A stretch of DNA of 64,000 nucleotides from Legionella cincinnatiensis (GTDB taxonomy: Bacteria > Pseudomonadota > Gammaproteobacteria > Legionellales > Legionellaceae). Under the pieces are notes generated by a model that made no database searches, was not told the DNA's origin, and saw only the letters and a list, made by a program, of their open reading frames with translations. Positions 55,818 through 64,000 of the stretch are shown one piece after another. The translations under genes were made by a program, and so were the position numbers. The DNA lies in assembly GCF_900452415.1 (NCBI RefSeq), contig NZ_UGNX01000001.1, positions 3,162,001 to 3,226,000 of the forward strand. The letters run 5' to 3'. Position 1 is the first letter of the stretch; each line of letters opens with the position of its first letter.

Positions 55818-58166
55818 TTAAGTCGATTCTTCAGCATTTTGATTTGCCTTTTGACGTTCGCTCATAATTTTTTCAGCTAATGCTTTAACTATATCAGTTA
55901 ATTCATCTGGTGCAATAAAGTCTCTTTCTTCAGGTGGATAACTGGTTGCTAATTGAAAATCCTTAATCAGTTCATTAGAAACTGTACCAGCATATTTATC
56001 TTTTGCTCCAGCTAAACGCTCAATATTCATCATCTGATTACGTGTTTCATTAATAGGTAGTAAGGATTCAGAAAATGCAGTCTTATCACTTACCAAAATT
56101 GGTGGATCGTTTGGATTTACTCGCAAGGGACTAAAGATAGTTAATATTCCCTCAATTTCTTCTTCAACCAAGTCTTCAACAGGCTCCGGCTCGTTATAGC
56201 TATGGAATGCAATTAAAGCAGCTACACCACGCTCTATTGGCTCTTCTACAACGGACTCTCGTAATAACTTACTAATAAGTGTTATTTCCTCATTTTCCAC
56301 AGACTTATCGATCGACAAATCACCACTATCCAAAATTTCTTGGAAAGAGGTCAATTGTTTTTGTAATTTCATTAAGTAGTCATCTGGTGGAGCCTCTACT
56401 TTTAAAAATTGATTAATTTTTAATTGCTTCACTGGTTTGGGGTTCGCATAAAACATTCGCGCCCGCACAATTTTTGACTTGAAGAATATATGTGACTCAC
56501 CTTCTGTTTGTTCTTTAAGATCCAACAAGTCAACACGAGCTCTCTTTTCAAATGAAGAACTTTTGCTATCCATATAGGTATTCGCCATACTCGTATCTTT
56601 CGCTTGGAATGAATCTACTTTAGTTACATATGCCTCACCAGCTGTCTTTGTAAAGAAATCCCATGTTTCTGTAGGATCTTCCAATTTCATACATATTTTA
56701 ATGTTTGTGTTTGCACCAATGGATGCAGCTTCTTCTTTAGATGCCTTTTGAAAGGCGGGCAAATCTTGTCCTGCGAAAATTGCCGAAAATCCAAGTGAAC
56801 GCGCTTGTGCAGGCACAACCGCAAAACCTTGAACCGCATAATACCCATACTCATCTAGAATACACATATAAGGAGTTGGTGCATTTGTTGGTTTTCTTAA
56901 AATTACATCGCGATAATCGCCCTCAACATCCTCTCCCAAACCCGCTGCCATCATTGCCTTTAATGAGGAAACAATAATTTTACCTAAGTTGGATAATTCA
57001 TCAGGAGATTTTTCTAATGCAGGCAATAGTACTACTAAAATTCTTCGATTCAATACTACATCTTTAAAATCCACTTCGGCTAGGTTAGTACGGACAATGT
57101 GACCATAGGTATCTGCCAAGGATGAAAACGCCCTTACCAGCTGCATCGTGATAAAACCATGTTGTTCCAAAACTTGCGACACTTGCTTTCCTTTTTTCTC
57201 CTTATTATAGCCTGGCAAGGTACCTAAATAGTTACGTAAAGGGTCTGTAACCAATTTTGGGATTGACTCAATATTCACACTTTCCTGATTATCGCGTGGG
57301 AAAATTTTATCAACGACTATGGTTTCTAATCGAACTAAATCAAAATAGTTACGAATAGTATCCGCATCAAGAAGTATTGCTCCCTCATCACGCATATAAA
57401 CCAGAAGACGCATCAAAGCTTCGACGAAGGCAATCGCACGACCTTTCCACATATCTCCGTCTCCACCTCCTTTGGAATCCCCCATCAAACTTACTACAAG
57501 TTGGGTCAACATACTGGAAGAGCCTTGAGAAAAAGGATTAAAAGTATTAGAAAGTCTTTTTTCTTGTGGACCGATAATATCTCGCGCACCAGTCATGAAA
57601 TTAATCAAAAGTAAATCATCTTCACGACCCATGCTTCTGACCATAGAAAAAACTTTGGCATACAGGGAGTTATCGCCTTTACCATCTACATAAATAAAAC
57701 CACTGGCTTGGACCAAAGCATTAAAAGCAATAGAAACCAAACATTCTGTTTTACCACTACCCGTAGAGCCAAAAATTAATGCATGTGTACGCATATCATC
57801 ATTAGCAAACCACAATTCGTGGCCTGTTTTACGGTCATTACCAAAAAAAGTTATCCCGCGTGCTATATTGGGTTGGTTAATACCAGGCTTCATGTCATTG
57901 TAATCTTTTACGCGAGAAACCTGAGGAAGACGAAATGGTAATCCTTGTTTACGCGTATAACTAAAAAGAAAACAAGCACCTCCGACAAGCATCAAAAAGG
58001 TTGCTGCCTCCGAAAAGTAATAAGACATCGCCGATAAAGTAAAAAGTACAATCGAAATATTTGTAGGATCACCAAAAAAATCTGCCAACCGTTGTGTCAG
58101 AGTACGTGTGTCCCTGAGTAACTGGGTAGGGTCTAATTCATGACGTGATTCAATACCGCGCATCAT
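55818..58166 (-). CDS. icmO: Dot/Icm coupling protein IcmO/DotL
   Basis: The type IV coupling ATPase (VirD4-like), 782 residues. Two N-terminal membrane segments (about residues 40-58 and 62-78) are followed by Walker A FGSTGSGKTE near residue 133. The Walker B-like segment is PYMCILDEYGYY. The C-terminal tail (after about residue 620) is the part that binds IcmS, IcmW and LvgA adaptors. Its ATG overlaps the icmP stop by four bases, so translation is coupled. Confidence 0.96.
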   Translation of the reverse strand: MMRGIESRHELDPTQLLRDTRTLTQRLADFFGDPTNISIVLFTLSAMSYYFSEAATFLMLVGGACFLFSYTRKQGLPFRLPQVSRVKDYNDMKPGINQPNIARGITFFGNDRKTGHELWFANDDMRTHALIFGSTGSGKTECLVSIAFNALVQASGFIYVDGKGDNSLYAKVFSMVRSMGREDDLLLINFMTGARDIIGPQEKRLSNTFNPFSQGSSSMLTQLVVSLMGDSKGGGDGDMWKGRAIAFVEALMRLLVYMRDEGAILLDADTIRNYFDLVRLETIVVDKIFPRDNQESVNIESIPKLVTDPLRNYLGTLPGYNKEKKGKQVSQVLEQHGFITMQLVRAFSSLADTYGHIVRTNLAEVDFKDVVLNRRILVVLLPALEKSPDELSNLGKIIVSSLKAMMAAGLGEDVEGDYRDVILRKPTNAPTPYMCILDEYGYYAVQGFAVVPAQARSLGFSAIFAGQDLPAFQKASKEEAASIGANTNIKICMKLEDPTETWDFFTKTAGEAYVTKVDSFQAKDTSMANTYMDSKSSSFEKRARVDLLDLKEQTEGESHIFFKSKIVRARMFYANPKPVKQLKINQFLKVEAPPDDYLMKLQKQLTSFQEILDSGDLSIDKSVENEEITLISKLLRESVVEEPIERGVAALIAFHSYNEPEPVEDLVEEEIEGILTIFSPLRVNPNDPPILVSDKTAFSESLLPINETRNQMMNIERLAGAKDKYAGTVSNELIKDFQLATSYPPEERDFIAPDELTDIVKALAEKIMSERQKANQNAEEST

Positions 58167-59296
58167 GGCTCTAATTCCTCCATTTGACGAGGTGTTAACT
58201 TAACTTCTTTTATGGCAACTTCCAATGCTTTTATTGCTTCATCTATCATTGGCACCAAAGAACGTCGCCCCATTTCTTTCTCAGCTTTCCAATGAGCGAA
58301 AGGCCCCGCAACTTCTGCGTAAGGAGTTTGTCTGCCGACACAATTAAGCATATACCATAAACGTCTATCTATAGGTTTTAACCACAAAAACTCTGAAGCC
58401 GGCACTACTCCATCCAGCCGCGCTTTCTCAAGTAATGAAGCTATTACACTTAAAGTATAGGCATGTTTTGCAGTAACTTCCTGCACTAATTCTGTATTTT
58501 TATATTTTTCGATTACTGGTCTTGCAACAAAAAAATCAGGCTTACCAGTAACATAAGTTCTATCTATAGTTGCTAAAATATTATTAGCAGCGTCTCTATC
58601 TCGATTTATTCTGGCAATAAAAACAGCCGCTAATGCATACGCCTGGGGCGAACAATGCTCAAAACCATCCCAATACGGACCCAACTGCAGCGTAAAGACA
58701 CGTTTTGCATCCCCTCTACGAACACCTGCAGTCATTTCTTGTCCAGGCACTGGACTATCTAATAAGGCATCTTCTTTTTTTAATAAATTGTATTTACGAG
58801 CAAACTCCATTGGAGTCATAGCCATAGCCCAAGGACCTTTATTCACATCTTGGCTTACTAAATCCTCTTTAACAATAGGCATAATCGCGGGCCAATTAAA
58901 CTGTTCTTGCTCACATAGTTTTTTCATATTATAAACTTTTCGAAACTTTAAAGTAATATTAGAACGGTAAAGAACAACAGCCAAAGTAAGAAGGACAACA
59001 ACCACCGGATAACGCATAAAATCGCCAACTTCCTGGGTCGTGGCCATTAACTGCCCCCAATCCACAGCATTAGGGTCTACTGTTTGCATCAGATAAATTA
59101 GATTAGATAACTGCTCATTATGAACAAACAGATTAACCAATTTTGCTTGCCAAATATTCACTTGGAAAACAAAAATTACGATATATTTATGCCCTGCTTT
59201 CCAAATTATATACCCAGTTATAAACAAGAGCACCATGATCCAAATTGGAGCCATGGAATTATCAGAACCTTGTTGTTGACCACCTTGTTGTGCCAT
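58163..59296 (-). CDS. icmP: Dot/Icm protein IcmP/DotM
   Basis: A 377-residue inner-membrane protein with a Gln/Gly-rich start, two membrane segments (about residues 14-34 and 92-112) and a large cytosolic domain. This domain has the TMEFARKYNLL and RVFTLQLGPYW segments of the family. In L. pneumophila it reads acidic Glu-rich signals of some effectors. A TATACTTA box lies 31 bases upstream. It overlaps icmO. Confidence 0.95.
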   Translation of the reverse strand: MAQQGGQQQGSDNSMAPIWIMVLLFITGYIIWKAGHKYIVIFVFQVNIWQAKLVNLFVHNEQLSNLIYLMQTVDPNAVDWGQLMATTQEVGDFMRYPVVVVLLTLAVVLYRSNITLKFRKVYNMKKLCEQEQFNWPAIMPIVKEDLVSQDVNKGPWAMAMTPMEFARKYNLLKKEDALLDSPVPGQEMTAGVRRGDAKRVFTLQLGPYWDGFEHCSPQAYALAAVFIARINRDRDAANNILATIDRTYVTGKPDFFVARPVIEKYKNTELVQEVTAKHAYTLSVIASLLEKARLDGVVPASEFLWLKPIDRRLWYMLNCVGRQTPYAEVAGPFAHWKAEKEMGRRSLVPMIDEAIKALEVAIKEVKLTPRQMEELEP

Positions 59297-59327
59297 TAAT
59301 AGTTACTTTAAAAAGTTCACTTATTTT

Positions 59328-59334
59328 AAGTATA
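59328..59334 (-). promoter_or_regulatory. TATACTT box upstream of icmP
   Basis: On the minus strand TATACTTA lies about 31-38 bases before the icmP start. Such TATACT-type elements were described upstream of several L. pneumophila icm genes and act as core promoter elements. A similar one precedes icmT at the same distance. Confidence 0.55.
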
Positions 59335-59415
59335 TACTGCTCTAGGCTAATTTTGCGAGAGATTGACAAAGGATTATCTGCTTATTGAACTAAAAAATGA
59401 AACATTAAAGCACTA

Positions 59416-59991
59416 TTAATGTTCTTTAATCAAACGACCACGCGTAAATTGGTAAACACCACTTATATGAACAAAGCGACTAATATTTTCCAGATGCAAC
59501 GTTTTGTCTTTGAGGGTTAATAGGGTATTACCTAGTTTATCAATAATTGCTTTATCGGGATGAAGGGGGATAATATCCGTGGAATTAATATAGATGGCTA
59601 CATAAGCTTCATTTTGCTTATTTTCTTTAGTTTTTAACAATGCTTTCACTTGCTCTTCTTCTGCATATATTGGCCTGGAAATCATTTGCCGCGGTAAATT
59701 AACGATAATCCTTTCCCATGATTGAAGATTGGAACCATCCGCAGAATATAAAGAAATAAAAATCTCTTGCTGATTACTTCTTAAAGCAAGCCGACTTGCT
59801 AAATAAATATCCGTTTTAACTTGTTCTCTACTACGCGCATTAGCTTTCTTTGCAAAATCATCCCGAATTTCATTTAAATTCTTACCAATGGCCCGTAGAA
59901 AATTAGATTTATCCCAAGGTCCATTTTTAATTGCCTCATCCAATGCGTCAAGAATAGCTTTATTTTGCTCATCATTGAGTATATCTTTCAT
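59416..59991 (-). CDS. icmQ: Dot/Icm protein IcmQ
   Basis: A 191-residue cytosolic protein that in L. pneumophila forms membrane pores and is held in check by IcmR. The N-terminal helices (about residues 1-60) contain the IcmR-binding segment (FLRAIGKNLNEIRDDF). The C-terminal part has an ADP-ribosyltransferase-like NAD-binding fold. No stop or deletion is seen. The gene is separated from icmP and icmR by spacers of about 120-140 bases. Confidence 0.93.
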   Translation of the reverse strand: MKDILNDEQNKAILDALDEAIKNGPWDKSNFLRAIGKNLNEIRDDFAKKANARSREQVKTDIYLASRLALRSNQQEIFISLYSADGSNLQSWERIIVNLPRQMISRPIYAEEEQVKALLKTKENKQNEAYVAIYINSTDIIPLHPDKAIIDKLGNTLLTLKDKTLHLENISRFVHISGVYQFTRGRLIKEH

Positions 59992-60131
59992 ACATCAAAC
60001 ATAACCTCTAACTTATCAACCATTGTAAAATTATAACAGCAAATTATTATTTATTGTTTTAAAAAGAGAAAATCGTAAGAAATTAATTTTTGCTACGAAA
60101 AATGAAATGGAATGGTGAAAGCCGTTCTAGC

Positions 60132-60398
60132 CTACCATGGGCGCGGCGAATGACTTATTTGAGCATTAGATACTACTTCTTGGCAACACTTTTCTAATTG
60201 TTGAATAGCACTCTCACAATCAGCTGCTTCTGCCGTATTTTGAGTTTGCATCTTCACTCTCATTATTTGCTTGACTCTTTTTCCTAACTCTTCAATAGCA
60301 CTAGCCAAAAATGCAGCATCTTCGGTAGTAGCCTTCTCATTACTAGCTGCATTTGCTGAACTTGGAGACGAGCTAAAAAAACCTTTCGCATATGCCAT
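60132..60398 (-). CDS. IcmR-equivalent (FIR) chaperone of IcmQ
   Basis: An 88-residue helical protein at the position of icmR. The N-terminus is Ser/Ala-rich. Residues 25-60 form an amphipathic helix (AAFLASAIEELGKRVKQI), and a second short helix contains CESAIQQLEKCC. No sequence match to L. pneumophila IcmR is apparent to me. Such genes, known as FIRs (functional homologues of icmR), vary freely between Legionella species but all bind IcmQ. Identity as a FIR rests on position and helix pattern. Confidence 0.75.
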   Translation of the reverse strand: MAYAKGFFSSSPSSANAASNEKATTEDAAFLASAIEELGKRVKQIMRVKMQTQNTAEAADCESAIQQLEKCCQEVVSNAQISHSPRPW

Positions 60399-60480
60399 CC
60401 TACTACCCCCTCAACACATAAATCTTATTTGACACAAGAGTAACAAAATAAATTACAAATAAACTTAAAACTACAATTTC

Positions 60481-60495
60481 TTTCGATTTCTTTAC
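60481..60495 (-). promoter_or_regulatory. Possible CpxR-like site before the icmR-type gene
   Basis: On the minus strand GTAAA-GAAAT-CGAAA resembles the CpxR direct repeat GTAAA-N5-GTAAA, but the second half matches at three of five bases. CpxR is known to activate icmR in L. pneumophila. The evidence here is weak. Confidence 0.25.
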
Positions 60496-60529
60496 AATAA
60501 ACTTTAAAAATATACGTATTAAAAAACAC

Positions 60530-60874
60530 TTAATCGTACATTAACTCATCTAACGGAGTATAATCACGGCTTGGCCCACCTTGAATTAACTCATTCAATA
60601 CATCCGTCATACACAACAAACGTAAAACATTGGGTGTCACTTCGTCAAAAACAACCCTTAAACCCAGTAAGGCTCCTTCTGCTTCATCAAATGTAGCTCC
60701 TAATCCATAACCTAGGCATAAAGAACATAGTTGATCGGCTCTCTTCGCGATTGCTGGCAATAATCCTGTATCTGCAAAAACTTCTTCATAACTTACAAAT
60801 CGATCATTAAGATAAAATTTGGCATTTAAACTTGTGGCAATTACTGCCATACATTTACTAATATCCCTTTCCAT
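60530..60874 (-). CDS. icmS: Dot/Icm adaptor protein IcmS
   Basis: A 114-residue acidic adaptor that pairs with IcmW and LvgA and delivers effectors to DotL. It has the Icm-S pattern: MAVIATSLNAKFYLND, then YGLGATFDEAEGALLGLRVVFDE. It is between icmT and the icmR-type gene, with a six-base gap after icmT. The length equals that of the L. pneumophila protein. Confidence 0.95.
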   Translation of the reverse strand: MERDISKCMAVIATSLNAKFYLNDRFVSYEEVFADTGLLPAIAKRADQLCSLCLGYGLGATFDEAEGALLGLRVVFDEVTPNVLRLLCMTDVLNELIQGGPSRDYTPLDELMYD

Positions 60875-60880
60875 ACCTAA

Positions 60881-61141
60881 CTATCGCCACCAAGGTTGTG
60901 AAGATTTGAGAGAACCTGCTAAGAAGCTTCTTATCCATCGTAAAAAAACGGGCACAGTGAAGCCATAATGTTCAATAATACCAAACAATACCGCAGAAAC
61001 CAAAACAAATATACCCGTCCATACTCTGATATGCATTAGAAATAAAAACAGAGGAAACGCCGCACGCGCATCAACTATAAAAAAACGAGCACTCCGTGCA
61101 GAATCTCTCCAATGTGCTGTTTCAGCAAAGCCCCCTGCCAT
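60881..61141 (-). CDS. icmT: Dot/Icm protein IcmT
   Basis: An 86-residue membrane protein with a conserved start (AHWRDSARSARFFIVDARAAFP) and two hydrophobic segments. In L. pneumophila it is required for secretion and for egress from the host. It is the first gene of the locus, and icmS follows closely. A TATACTT element lies 36 bases upstream. Confidence 0.95.
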   Translation of the reverse strand: MAGGFAETAHWRDSARSARFFIVDARAAFPLFLFLMHIRVWTGIFVLVSAVLFGIIEHYGFTVPVFLRWIRSFLAGSLKSSQPWWR

Positions 61142-61176
61142 ACTTAATGCCTCAAAAAATTATGATCCTTTTAAAA

Positions 61177-61183
61177 AAGTATA
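61177..61183 (-). promoter_or_regulatory. TATACTT box upstream of icmT
   Basis: On the minus strand TATACTT starts 42 bases before the icmT ATG, similar in position to the icmP element. It probably is the -10 region or a related icm regulatory element for icmT-icmS. Confidence 0.55.
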
Positions 61184-61314
61184 TACCTAAAAAAAGGGAT
61201 TCGCACCTCTATTTGACTAATATATTAGATCTACTGGGGTAGATGCAATCTGTAAAAAAGGGTAATTTTGCAATAGCTTGTACTATTGGGGGCTATCTTG
61301 ATATTAAGATTATT

Positions 61315-61340
61315 GCCCTTTCCAGTATTTTAGAAAGGGC
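61315..61340. terminator. Hairpin between the small gene and icmT
   Basis: An eight-base perfect stem GCCCTTTC / GAAAGGGC with a 10-base loop lies 41 bases past the stop of the gene at 61382. The T content downstream is modest on the minus strand and better on the plus strand. Confidence 0.55.
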
Positions 61341-61381
61341 TTTGTAATTTTATACGGATGACTGCGTAATAAAATTAAGAA

Positions 61382-61600
61382 TTAGTTTTTATCCATCGGA
61401 GAATAGCCTTTAGAAAAAGCGGCTCCTAGAATATTAGTAAGAACCTCTTCCATTTTAGGTTTCTTAGATGGCTTTAATTGAGGTACAGCAAAAGCCTCTC
61501 CTACTTCTTCTGACTTTTGTTCCAAAACCGCATCGGAATGAGGTTCGTTTTGTCCAACAGCTAGTTTCCCTAACATTGTAGAAGTGCTGTTTTTACTCAT
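61382..61600 (-). CDS. Small hypothetical protein upstream of icmT
   Basis: A 72-residue hydrophilic protein, probably disordered at the N-terminus. The C-terminal part has an amphipathic MEEVLTNILGAAFSKG segment. I start at the ATG at 61600, five bases after GGGGAG; the frame opens six codons earlier. It is on the icm strand, about 240 bases before icmT, but separated by a hairpin and the icmT promoter. I do not recognise the family. It could be a Dot/Icm-associated gene or an unrelated one. Confidence 0.6.
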   Translation of the reverse strand: MSKNSTSTMLGKLAVGQNEPHSDAVLEQKSEEVGEAFAVPQLKPSKKPKMEEVLTNILGAAFSKGYSPMDKN

Positions 61601-61618
61601 CTGAACTCCCCTTATCAC

Positions 61619-62004
61619 ATCTATAACTATAACTTAACATAAACAACTTAAGGAATTATTAAGATAATTAAATATTTTTATAAAAAATACTATTGAGTAG
61701 TCAGTTTATTTTCGTTATGTTAAAACAACCTATAAAAAAAATAGGTTCAATTGTCATTTATGGACGAATGCAATTGCTCAGCTAATAATAGGGCTCTTGC
61801 CTAACCTGTAGATATTGCTTTAGAACAAGACATTACTGTTGTTAAGGATAATGAGAATTTATACCAAGTAAATGCCACGCATAAATAGCGATTAGGCCGT
61901 AGTCGAGTAAATGATACAGTTTTATGCAAGAGCTCTAATAAAGACCAGGGCAATTGAGAAACTATAGAGTCTCTATGTAATAGAGCTTTAGTTAAGGAGG
62001 AAAT
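61619..62004. other. 386-base intergenic leader of the cold-shock gene
   Basis: No gene is seen. Inverted repeats are present: AACCTAT-N7-ATAGGTT at 61727-61747, and a short ATAGAG-TCTCTAT hairpin about 40 bases before the cold-shock start. Long structured leaders are usual for cold-shock genes, so the 3' part may be the mRNA leader. Confidence 0.45.
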
Positions 62005-62235
62005 ATGGCTAGAGGTGAGGTGAAGTGGTTTAATAATGCCAAGGGTTGGGGCTTTATTATCCCAGAAAATGGGGGTGATGATATTTTTGTTCATTTTTCC
62101 TCAATTCATGGGACAGGCTATAAAACATTAGCTCCGGGGCAAGTAGTCAACTATGATGTGGAACAAGGTGATAAAGGTCTGCATGCGGCTAATGTTACTG
62201 TACTTAATGAAAACGCTGAAGTTGAAATGGCTTAA
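62005..62235 (+). CDS. Cold-shock domain protein (Csp family)
   Basis: A 76-residue single-domain protein that binds single-stranded RNA and DNA. RNP1 (KGWGFIIPE) and RNP2 (DIFVHFSSI) are present, the first with the common GYGFI changed to GWGFI. A strong AGGAGG site is five bases before the ATG. Whether it is cold-induced or constitutive is not shown. Confidence 0.96.
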   Translation: MARGEVKWFNNAKGWGFIIPENGGDDIFVHFSSIHGTGYKTLAPGQVVNYDVEQGDKGLHAANVTVLNENAEVEMA

Positions 62236-62362
62236 TTAAGTTAACGCAGTATCCTATGGTGCTGCGTCCATTAGTTACCATTTATTTAAAGCTTGTACAT
62301 TAATGCATTAAAAATCGTCTTCATGTATGATCGCTTTAATTCATTTAAAAGCCAGATAAATT

Positions 62363-63400
62363 GTGAAGCGTGGTTTATTACTTATCAACCTTGGGACTCC
62401 TAAAAGTACAGATATATCCTCTGTCAGGAATTATTTATGTGAGTTCCTCACTGATAAACGTGTTATCGATATACCTGCTTTGCTTCGGTATGTGTTAGTT
62501 TACGGTTTTATCTTACCGTTTCGCTCAAAACGCTCTGCCCTTGCTTATCAATCGATTTGGACCGAACAAGGTTCGCCCTTATTATTTCATAGCCAAAATT
62601 TAAGGTTACAAGTACAAAATTCTGTTGGATCAGACAGTAAAATTGCCCTAGGAATGCGCTACGGAGAGCCCTCTCTTATGGACGCATTAAATCAATTAAA
62701 AGACTGTGAATCCATTACAATTTTGCCTTTGTACCCACAATACTCCTCAGCAGCTAGTGGTTCAGCAATTACAGAAGTCTTTCGGATTATCAGCTCTTGG
62801 GATCTAATTCCCTCAATTACAATTATTCGCGATTTTTTCCAACATCCAGCATATCTCAAAGCCCAAGCACAAATTATTAAAGCGCATTTTGATGAGCAAA
62901 CCCATATTCTCTTTAGCTACCATGGAATTCCTGAACGACAAATCACTAAAAACAGTTGTAAATCGATTTGTATCAAGCCCTGCTCTACTTCTAAGAAACA
63001 AATTAAAGAATGTTATAGAGCACATTGTTATCATAGTAGTCAATTATTGGCAAATGAACTAGCATTATCTACTAAGAATTACAGCACAGCATTTCAATCA
63101 AGGCTAGGAAAAACCCCTTGGATAAAACCTTATACTGATGAAACTCTCGCCAAACTAAGTACTCAAGGTATTAAAAAACTCATTGTCGTTTGTCCATCTT
63201 TTGTGGCCGATTGCTTGGAAACTTTAGAAGAAATAGGAATCAGAGCGAAACAACAATGGCTGGCATTGGGTGGTGAAGAACTCATCATCGTTCCGTCCCT
63301 GAATACAGATCCACTGTGGGTAAAAGCTATTGTTGAAATAACGCACATGCAACCTAATTCCAGCATAGGAGCATCTTGTGAATCCACGATTAATTCTTGA
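62363..63400 (+). CDS. hemH: Ferrochelatase
   Basis: A 345-residue enzyme that inserts ferrous iron into protoporphyrin IX, the last step of haem synthesis. LLLINLGTPKS opens the fold. The metal-binding His lies in FSYHGIPERQ, and the Glu in CLETLEEIG. The start is a GTG at 62363; there is no earlier in-frame start before the stop. The next gene overlaps its end by 23 bases. Confidence 0.94.
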   Translation: MKRGLLLINLGTPKSTDISSVRNYLCEFLTDKRVIDIPALLRYVLVYGFILPFRSKRSALAYQSIWTEQGSPLLFHSQNLRLQVQNSVGSDSKIALGMRYGEPSLMDALNQLKDCESITILPLYPQYSSAASGSAITEVFRIISSWDLIPSITIIRDFFQHPAYLKAQAQIIKAHFDEQTHILFSYHGIPERQITKNSCKSICIKPCSTSKKQIKECYRAHCYHSSQLLANELALSTKNYSTAFQSRLGKTPWIKPYTDETLAKLSTQGIKKLIVVCPSFVADCLETLEEIGIRAKQQWLALGGEELIIVPSLNTDPLWVKAIVEITHMQPNSSIGASCESTINS

Positions 63401-64000
63401 CACTATATCTTCAAAATTTAAAATTATTGGGTTATTAAGTACAGTACTTATTCTCTTAGGGGTTTACTTTTTATGCTGCTATCCTAAACCCAAACCTCAT
63501 ACTCCTTCTCTTAAAATAGTTGAGATCACCACTGTGTCTCCAGCTACTATTGAAAAAACAATAAAACTTATAGGAACTATTCGTCCCAAACACGCAACTA
63601 TTCTGATTGCCAAAGGTTCTGGAATGCTTGATACACTCATGACCTCAGGTCAAACTGTTCAAAAAGGTGACTTAATTGCAAAAATTACTAACCCAGATAT
63701 TGAAAAAAGTTATCAGCTTTCCAAAGAAACAGAACAATTAGAAAACATTCAATATCAACGTCTCAAAAGCTTACAGAAAACGGGGTTTGTTAGTGCCCGA
63801 GAAGTAGAGGAGAAAAAGAGAGTTTGGATTGATTCACAAAGGGAAAAAGCTAAAACTAAAATTGAGCTAAAAAACATGCGCTTTTATGCTCCATTTAACG
63901 GTGTAATTGGTGCATTTAAAATCAAAGAAGGGGCTCAAGTAACTGAAGGTGCTCCCGTAGTAACTATTTACGATCCAAATTCTTTAATCGTTGAAATAGA
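63378..64000 (+). CDS. RND-type membrane fusion protein (HlyD/AcrA family), 3' end outside the window
   Basis: The GTG at 63378 follows AGGAG by six bases and overlaps hemH. The visible 207 residues hold an N-terminal membrane anchor (about residues 14-35), a first biotinyl-lipoyl half (AKGSGMLDTLMTSGQTVQKGDLI) and a short helical hairpin. The second lipoyl half (FYAPFNGVIGAFKIKEGAQVTEG) follows. This is the periplasmic adaptor of a tripartite efflux pump. The inner-membrane pump would be expected just beyond the window. Confidence 0.9.
   Translation, partial: MNPRLILDTISSKFKIIGLLSTVLILLGVYFLCCYPKPKPHTPSLKIVEITTVSPATIEKTIKLIGTIRPKHATILIAKGSGMLDTLMTSGQTVQKGDLIAKITNPDIEKSYQLSKETEQLENIQYQRLKSLQKTGFVSAREVEEKKRVWIDSQREKAKTKIELKNMRFYAPFNGVIGAFKIKEGAQVTEGAPVVTIYDPNSLIVEI

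Noticed and set aside
61801..62094. Minus-strand frame overlapping the cold-shock gene and its leader
   Set aside because: It is antisense to a conserved gene, and the remaining part lies in non-coding leader.

Overview
The window is from a species of Legionella. It is AT-rich and carries a nearly complete Dot/Icm type IVB secretion locus in the Legionella order (icmT-S-R-Q-P-O-N-M-L-K-E-G-C-D-J-B, all on the minus strand, about 61.1 to 42.5 kb). It also has several proteins of eukaryotic-like or Legionella-only character. I cannot name the species from sequence alone. The long IcmE/DotG and the small divergent IcmR-type protein suggest it is not L. pneumophila.

Layout. 1-1734: the end of a DUF47/PhoU-like regulator and a PiT phosphate permease. 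1938-3657: five tandem copies of a 349-bp repeat, each able to fold into a cloverleaf. 3658-7805: small conserved genes, an adenosine/adenine deaminase, a PH-domain membrane protein, a DUF721 protein and a HAD-fold Legionella-type protein. 7955-10559: a WHxxxL-type protein whose start looks frameshifted, and an exported M13 metallopeptidase. 10590-28372 (minus): a division and cell-wall block read smc-zipA-murF-mraY-murD-ftsW-murC-murB-ddl-ftsQ-ftsA-ftsZ-lpxC. murG is absent from its usual place between ftsW and murC, and murD carries an in-frame palindromic insert.

28.5-34.3 kb: a secreted HAD acid phosphatase, a degenerate histone-deacetylase-like protein and a His-rich coiled-coil membrane protein (both plausible effectors), a dicarboxylate/amino-acid symporter, a PspC protein and a SnoaL-like exported protein. 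34.3-36.5 kb: ahpD and ahpC, divergent from oxyR. 36.5-39.3 kb: a 939-residue IQ-motif protein, another effector candidate. 39.8-42.5 kb: a Spy/CpxP-like periplasmic protein divergent from an OmpR-type two-component system that converges on icmB.

42.5-61.1 kb: the Dot/Icm genes. They encode the coupling complex (IcmO/DotL, IcmP/DotM, IcmJ/DotN, IcmS), the core complex (IcmK/DotH, IcmE/DotG, IcmG/DotF, IcmN/DotK), the inner-membrane IcmL/DotI and IcmM/DotJ, IcmC/DotE and IcmD/DotP, the ATPase IcmB/DotO, and the IcmQ/IcmR pair. tphA and icmF, which follow icmB in L. pneumophila, are not next to icmB here. 61.4-64 kb: a small unknown gene, a cold-shock protein, ferrochelatase and the start of an RND-type membrane fusion protein that runs off the window.

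The most unusual items are the cloverleaf array, the super-repeat structure of icmE, the HDAC-like protein with a replaced zinc ligand, the palindromic insert in murD, and the dispersed palindromes.
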